Source: Alphaproteobacteria bacterium (GTDB taxonomy: Bacteria > Pseudomonadota > Alphaproteobacteria > Rhizobiales > Rhizobiaceae). Taken from it: a DNA stretch of 64,000 bases. The position numbers and the translations under genes are program-made. Below, in pieces: positions 61,711 through 64,000 of the stretch. The notes below the pieces were generated by a model, which saw nothing but the letters and a program-made list of their open reading frames with translations, was not told the origin of the DNA and did not search any database. Within the stretch, counting starts at the first letter, position 1. Every line of letters starts with the position of its first letter. The stretch spans positions 806,001 through 870,000 of the forward strand of contig JANSYK010000003.1 of assembly GCA_024742485.1 (NCBI GenBank). The letters are read 5' to 3'.

Positions 61711-62994
61711 ATGCATTCGGAACTTCGCGACAGGGCCACACAAATACTGGTGCAAAATGACCGTGGCGGATACACGGTCCCGACGGCCAGACTCTACCCC
61801 TATCAATGGAATTGGGATTCCGCCTTCGCCGCACTTGGATTCTCCGAGTTTGACCGGGATCGCGCCTGGCGGGAACTCGAGACCTTGTTTGAAGGCCAGT
61901 GGGCGGACGGCATGGTACCCCACATCATTTTTCGCCGTGATGATCCGGACTATTTTCCCGGGCCGGCGATCTGGCAAAGCGGAACCACACCACCAAGTTC
62001 GGGCCACTCGCAGCCTCCGGTCGTCGCGAGCATTGTTCGACATCTGATGGAGACGGGTGGTCCAGAGGATCAGGAGAGGGCGAAATTGCTTTTTCCCAGG
62101 ATTTTTGCCTGGCACAATTGGTTTCACGCCAAGCGTGATCCGGACGGTAAGGGTGTGGTCGGCATCGTCCATCCTTGGGAATCGGGCCGCGATAACTGCC
62201 CGGATTGGGACATAGGCCTCAACCGAATAGAGGTGCCGGCCGATCTGGAGAGATACGAGCGCCGCGACACGGACAGCGTCGATCCCGCCGAACGGCCGAC
62301 ATCGTCTGAATATGACCGATATCTCACAATCCTGAAATTCGGGCGCGAATGCCAATGGGATCAGGAGAAGATCGCCAGAGTCGGTCCGTTTTTCATGGCG
62401 GACCCTGGCATACAGTTCATTCTGCTGCGCGCCGACCGGGATTTGAGCCATCTTGCCGAGCTGTTCGGGTTTGTCGAGCAGCGGGAGCAAATCAGACGGT
62501 GGATCGAGCGATCAGTTCAAGGTTGCGAGACCTATTGGAATGAAGCGGCCGGGGCCTATTGTGCCCGTGATTTGAGGACCGGCGAATTCAGCAATGCGAT
62601 GACCAATATCTCGATGCTGGCGTTCTATGCCGGCGCCGGCAGCGCAACGCAACGTATTCGGCTGATCGATCATGCGCGCGACATCCTCGACCAATGCCAA
62701 TACGGTTTTCCAAGCTGGGACCCGCGTGATGACAAGTTCGAATCGAAACGCTACTGGCGCGGTCCCGTCTGGGCAATGGCCAATTACATGATCGTGCAAG
62801 GGTTGACCGACTGCGGCGAGTTTGCGCTCGCTGAACGGATCAAGACCGACACGCTGAAACTGATCGAAAAATCCGGGTTCTGCGAATATTTCGACCCCAT
62901 GACCGGTGACGGTCATGGGGGCACGGATTTCACCTGGACAGCAGCAATCTATCTGGTCTGGTCACGTGCCACGCCATCATCACGGGCCGCCTGA
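61711..62994 (+). CDS. GH63-type glycoside hydrolase, glucosylglycerate hydrolase/MGH1-like
   Basis: A 427-residue cytoplasmic protein with an (alpha/alpha)6-barrel glycosidase pattern: [16 protein letters not shown] (Asp36), [28 protein letters not shown] (Asp161, candidate general acid), [33 protein letters not shown] and [15 protein letters not shown] (Glu392, candidate base). Layout and length fit the glucosylglycerate hydrolase branch of GH63-like enzymes, which split glucosyl- or mannosylglycerate. In Sinorhizobium this operon position holds the GH13 alpha-glucosidase AglA. No signal peptide, so it acts on imported solute. Substrate assignment is inference. Confidence 0.78.
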   Translation: MHSELRDRATQILVQNDRGGYTVPTARLYPYQWNWDSAFAALGFSEFDRDRAWRELETLFEGQWADGMVPHIIFRRDDPDYFPGPAIWQSGTTPPSSGHSQPPVVASIVRHLMETGGPEDQERAKLLFPRIFAWHNWFHAKRDPDGKGVVGIVHPWESGRDNCPDWDIGLNRIEVPADLERYERRDTDSVDPAERPTSSEYDRYLTILKFGRECQWDQEKIARVGPFFMADPGIQFILLRADRDLSHLAELFGFVEQREQIRRWIERSVQGCETYWNEAAGAYCARDLRTGEFSNAMTNISMLAFYAGAGSATQRIRLIDHARDILDQCQYGFPSWDPRDDKFESKRYWRGPVWAMANYMIVQGLTDCGEFALAERIKTDTLKLIEKSGFCEYFDPMTGDGHGGTDFTWTAAIYLVWSRATPSSRAA

Positions 62995-63007
62995 GCGGGA
63001 GAGCGAA

Positions 63008-64000
63008 ATGGGTTCCATCAAGCTAGACAAAGTCGAAAAATGGTTTGGCGATGTTCAGGTTATCAAGGGTGTTGATCTTGAAATCGCCGATGGCGAACTG
63101 GTCATCTTCGTCGGACCCTCGGGGTGCGGAAAATCGACGCTTTTGCGCATGATCTCCGGGCTTGAGGAAACCAGTCGCGGAAAGATCTTCCTCGACGACA
63201 ATGACGTGACGGACCGGCTTCCCTCGGAACGGCAATTGTCCATGGTGTTTCAGTCCTACGCGTTGTATCCGCACATGTCAGTGGGTGAAAACATGGGTTT
63301 CGGGTTGAAAACCGCCGGCGCACCGAAGGCGGAAATTACGAAGAAGGTCAAGGCCGCCGCCGACATCCTCAAATTGAACGAGTATCTGGAGCGTCGCCCG
63401 AAGGCACTGTCCGGCGGCCAGCGGCAGCGCGTCGCCATCGGCAGAGCCATCGTCCGCGAACCCAAGGGCTTCCTGTTCGATGAGCCCCTGTCCAATCTGG
63501 ATGCCGCCCTGCGCGTTGAAATGCGGTTCGAAATCGCCAAGCTGCATCACGACCTGAAGACAACGATGATCTATGTAACGCATGATCAGGTGGAAGCCAT
63601 GACCTTGGCGGACAAGATCGTGGTGCTGAGAGCCGGCGAAATCATGCAGGTTGGTTCGCCGAGAACGCTCTATGAAAAGCCCGACAATCTGTTTGTCGCG
63701 CAATTCATCGGGAGTCCGAAGATGAACGTCTTCAACTGCGTGACCGACGGAGAGAGTTTTCAACTGCCCGGGCAGGGGACCGGTCATTTTGGTCCCCACG
63801 CGACGGGACGCAGCGCCGTCAAGATGGGTATCCGCCCCGAACACATCGCCATTACCGAGCCGGGACAGGGTCATTGTGTTGGAAAGGTTGAAGTCTCGGA
63901 GTACCTGGGATCCGATTTCTTCTTCTATGTGACGTGCGAAAACCTTGGAACGCTCACGGTGAGAGCGCCCGGTTCAACGGTCGACCCCAGAGATCAGACC
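63008..64000 (+). CDS. Sugar ABC transporter ATP-binding protein (MalK/AglK type), cut by window end
   Basis: At least 331 codons are in the window, the frame remaining open at the last base. [18 protein letters not shown] (Walker A), [33 protein letters not shown] (signature), [18 protein letters not shown] (Walker B) and [16 protein letters not shown] (switch His) are followed by the TOBE region with [10 protein letters not shown]. AglK is ~360 residues, so about 30 residues are missing on the right. It is the sixth and probably last structural gene of the operon, 13 bases after the hydrolase. Confidence 0.93.
   Translation, partial: MGSIKLDKVEKWFGDVQVIKGVDLEIADGELVIFVGPSGCGKSTLLRMISGLEETSRGKIFLDDNDVTDRLPSERQLSMVFQSYALYPHMSVGENMGFGLKTAGAPKAEITKKVKAAADILKLNEYLERRPKALSGGQRQRVAIGRAIVREPKGFLFDEPLSNLDAALRVEMRFEIAKLHHDLKTTMIYVTHDQVEAMTLADKIVVLRAGEIMQVGSPRTLYEKPDNLFVAQFIGSPKMNVFNCVTDGESFQLPGQGTGHFGPHATGRSAVKMGIRPEHIAITEPGQGHCVGKVEVSEYLGSDFFFYVTCENLGTLTVRAPGSTVDPRDQT

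Noticed and set aside
1-64000. tRNA, rRNA, CRISPR, insertion sequences, integrases or prophage
   Set aside because: I looked for these across the window and saw none; the repeats found are short regulatory motifs only.

Overview
The window reads as chromosome of an alphaproteobacterium, most likely a marine or host-associated member of the Hyphomicrobiales or a close relative. The grounds are frcRBCAK-type and agl-type sugar transport loci, a beta-hydroxyaspartate cycle cluster (a pathway known from marine Proteobacteria), alphaproteobacterial MCP signalling sequences and the high density of ABC importers. This placement is inference from gene content. I found no rRNA, tRNA, CRISPR array, IS element, integrase or phage gene.

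Layout. 1-6.0 kb: an APMAP/SMP-30-like membrane-anchored beta-propeller, an AlkC/AlkD-like DNA alkylation repair protein, a nitrate/nitrite-sensing (NIT) chemoreceptor and purine nucleoside phosphorylase (deoD), all on the minus strand. 6.1-11.5 kb: the complete beta-hydroxyaspartate cycle, with the IclR regulator bhcR divergent from bhcA-bhcB-bhcC-bhcD; it assimilates glyoxylate/glycolate carbon through glycine, beta-hydroxyaspartate, iminosuccinate and aspartate. 11.7-25.4 kb: a hybrid histidine kinase and a sigma-54 activator followed by an alginate-like polysaccharide locus (Alg44-like PilZ protein, Alg8-like synthase, SGNH O-acetylation factor, AlgK-like Sel1 protein, AlgI, AlgD). Three -24/-12 promoters, each preceded by TTGCAA-type repeats, divide this locus into three transcription units and tie it to the linked activator.

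25.7-30.1 kb: DUF427, a Tag-family DNA glycosylase, an M20 amidohydrolase and a GGDEF/EAL protein whose EAL half has lost a key acidic residue. 30.3-37.7 kb: a minus-strand operon with a GtsA-like sugar-binding protein, two permeases, a MalK-type ATPase, a sugar isomerase and two Gfo/Idh/MocA dehydrogenases, preceded by a perfect LacI-type operator. 38.1-44.6 kb: a dipeptide-type ABC importer with its binding protein and XRE-cupin regulator divergent from permeases, ATPases and a GAF protein. 44.7-51.9 kb: a small conserved protein, an ArsR-like regulator, the fructose system frcB-frcC-frcA-frcK with divergent ROK regulator frcR, and a class II aldolase/adducin protein.

52.1-55.5 kb: a secreted seven-loop EF-hand protein divergent from an OmpR/EnvZ-type two-component system, with four TTGTCGC boxes between them. 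55.6-56.5 kb: an alpha-1,2-fucosyltransferase. 56.7-64.0 kb: an agl-like operon (LacI regulator with a perfect 22-bp operator, binding protein, a permease carrying a DUF11-like periplasmic insertion, a permease with an N-terminal membrane extension, a GH63-type glucosidase/glucosylglycerate hydrolase-like enzyme, and an ATPase cut by the window end).

The most interesting unit is the sigma-54/two-component-controlled, c-di-GMP-gated alginate-like locus. It has the synthase, acetylation and GDP-mannose dehydrogenase parts but no recognisable C5-epimerase, lyase, AlgE porin or AlgA nearby.
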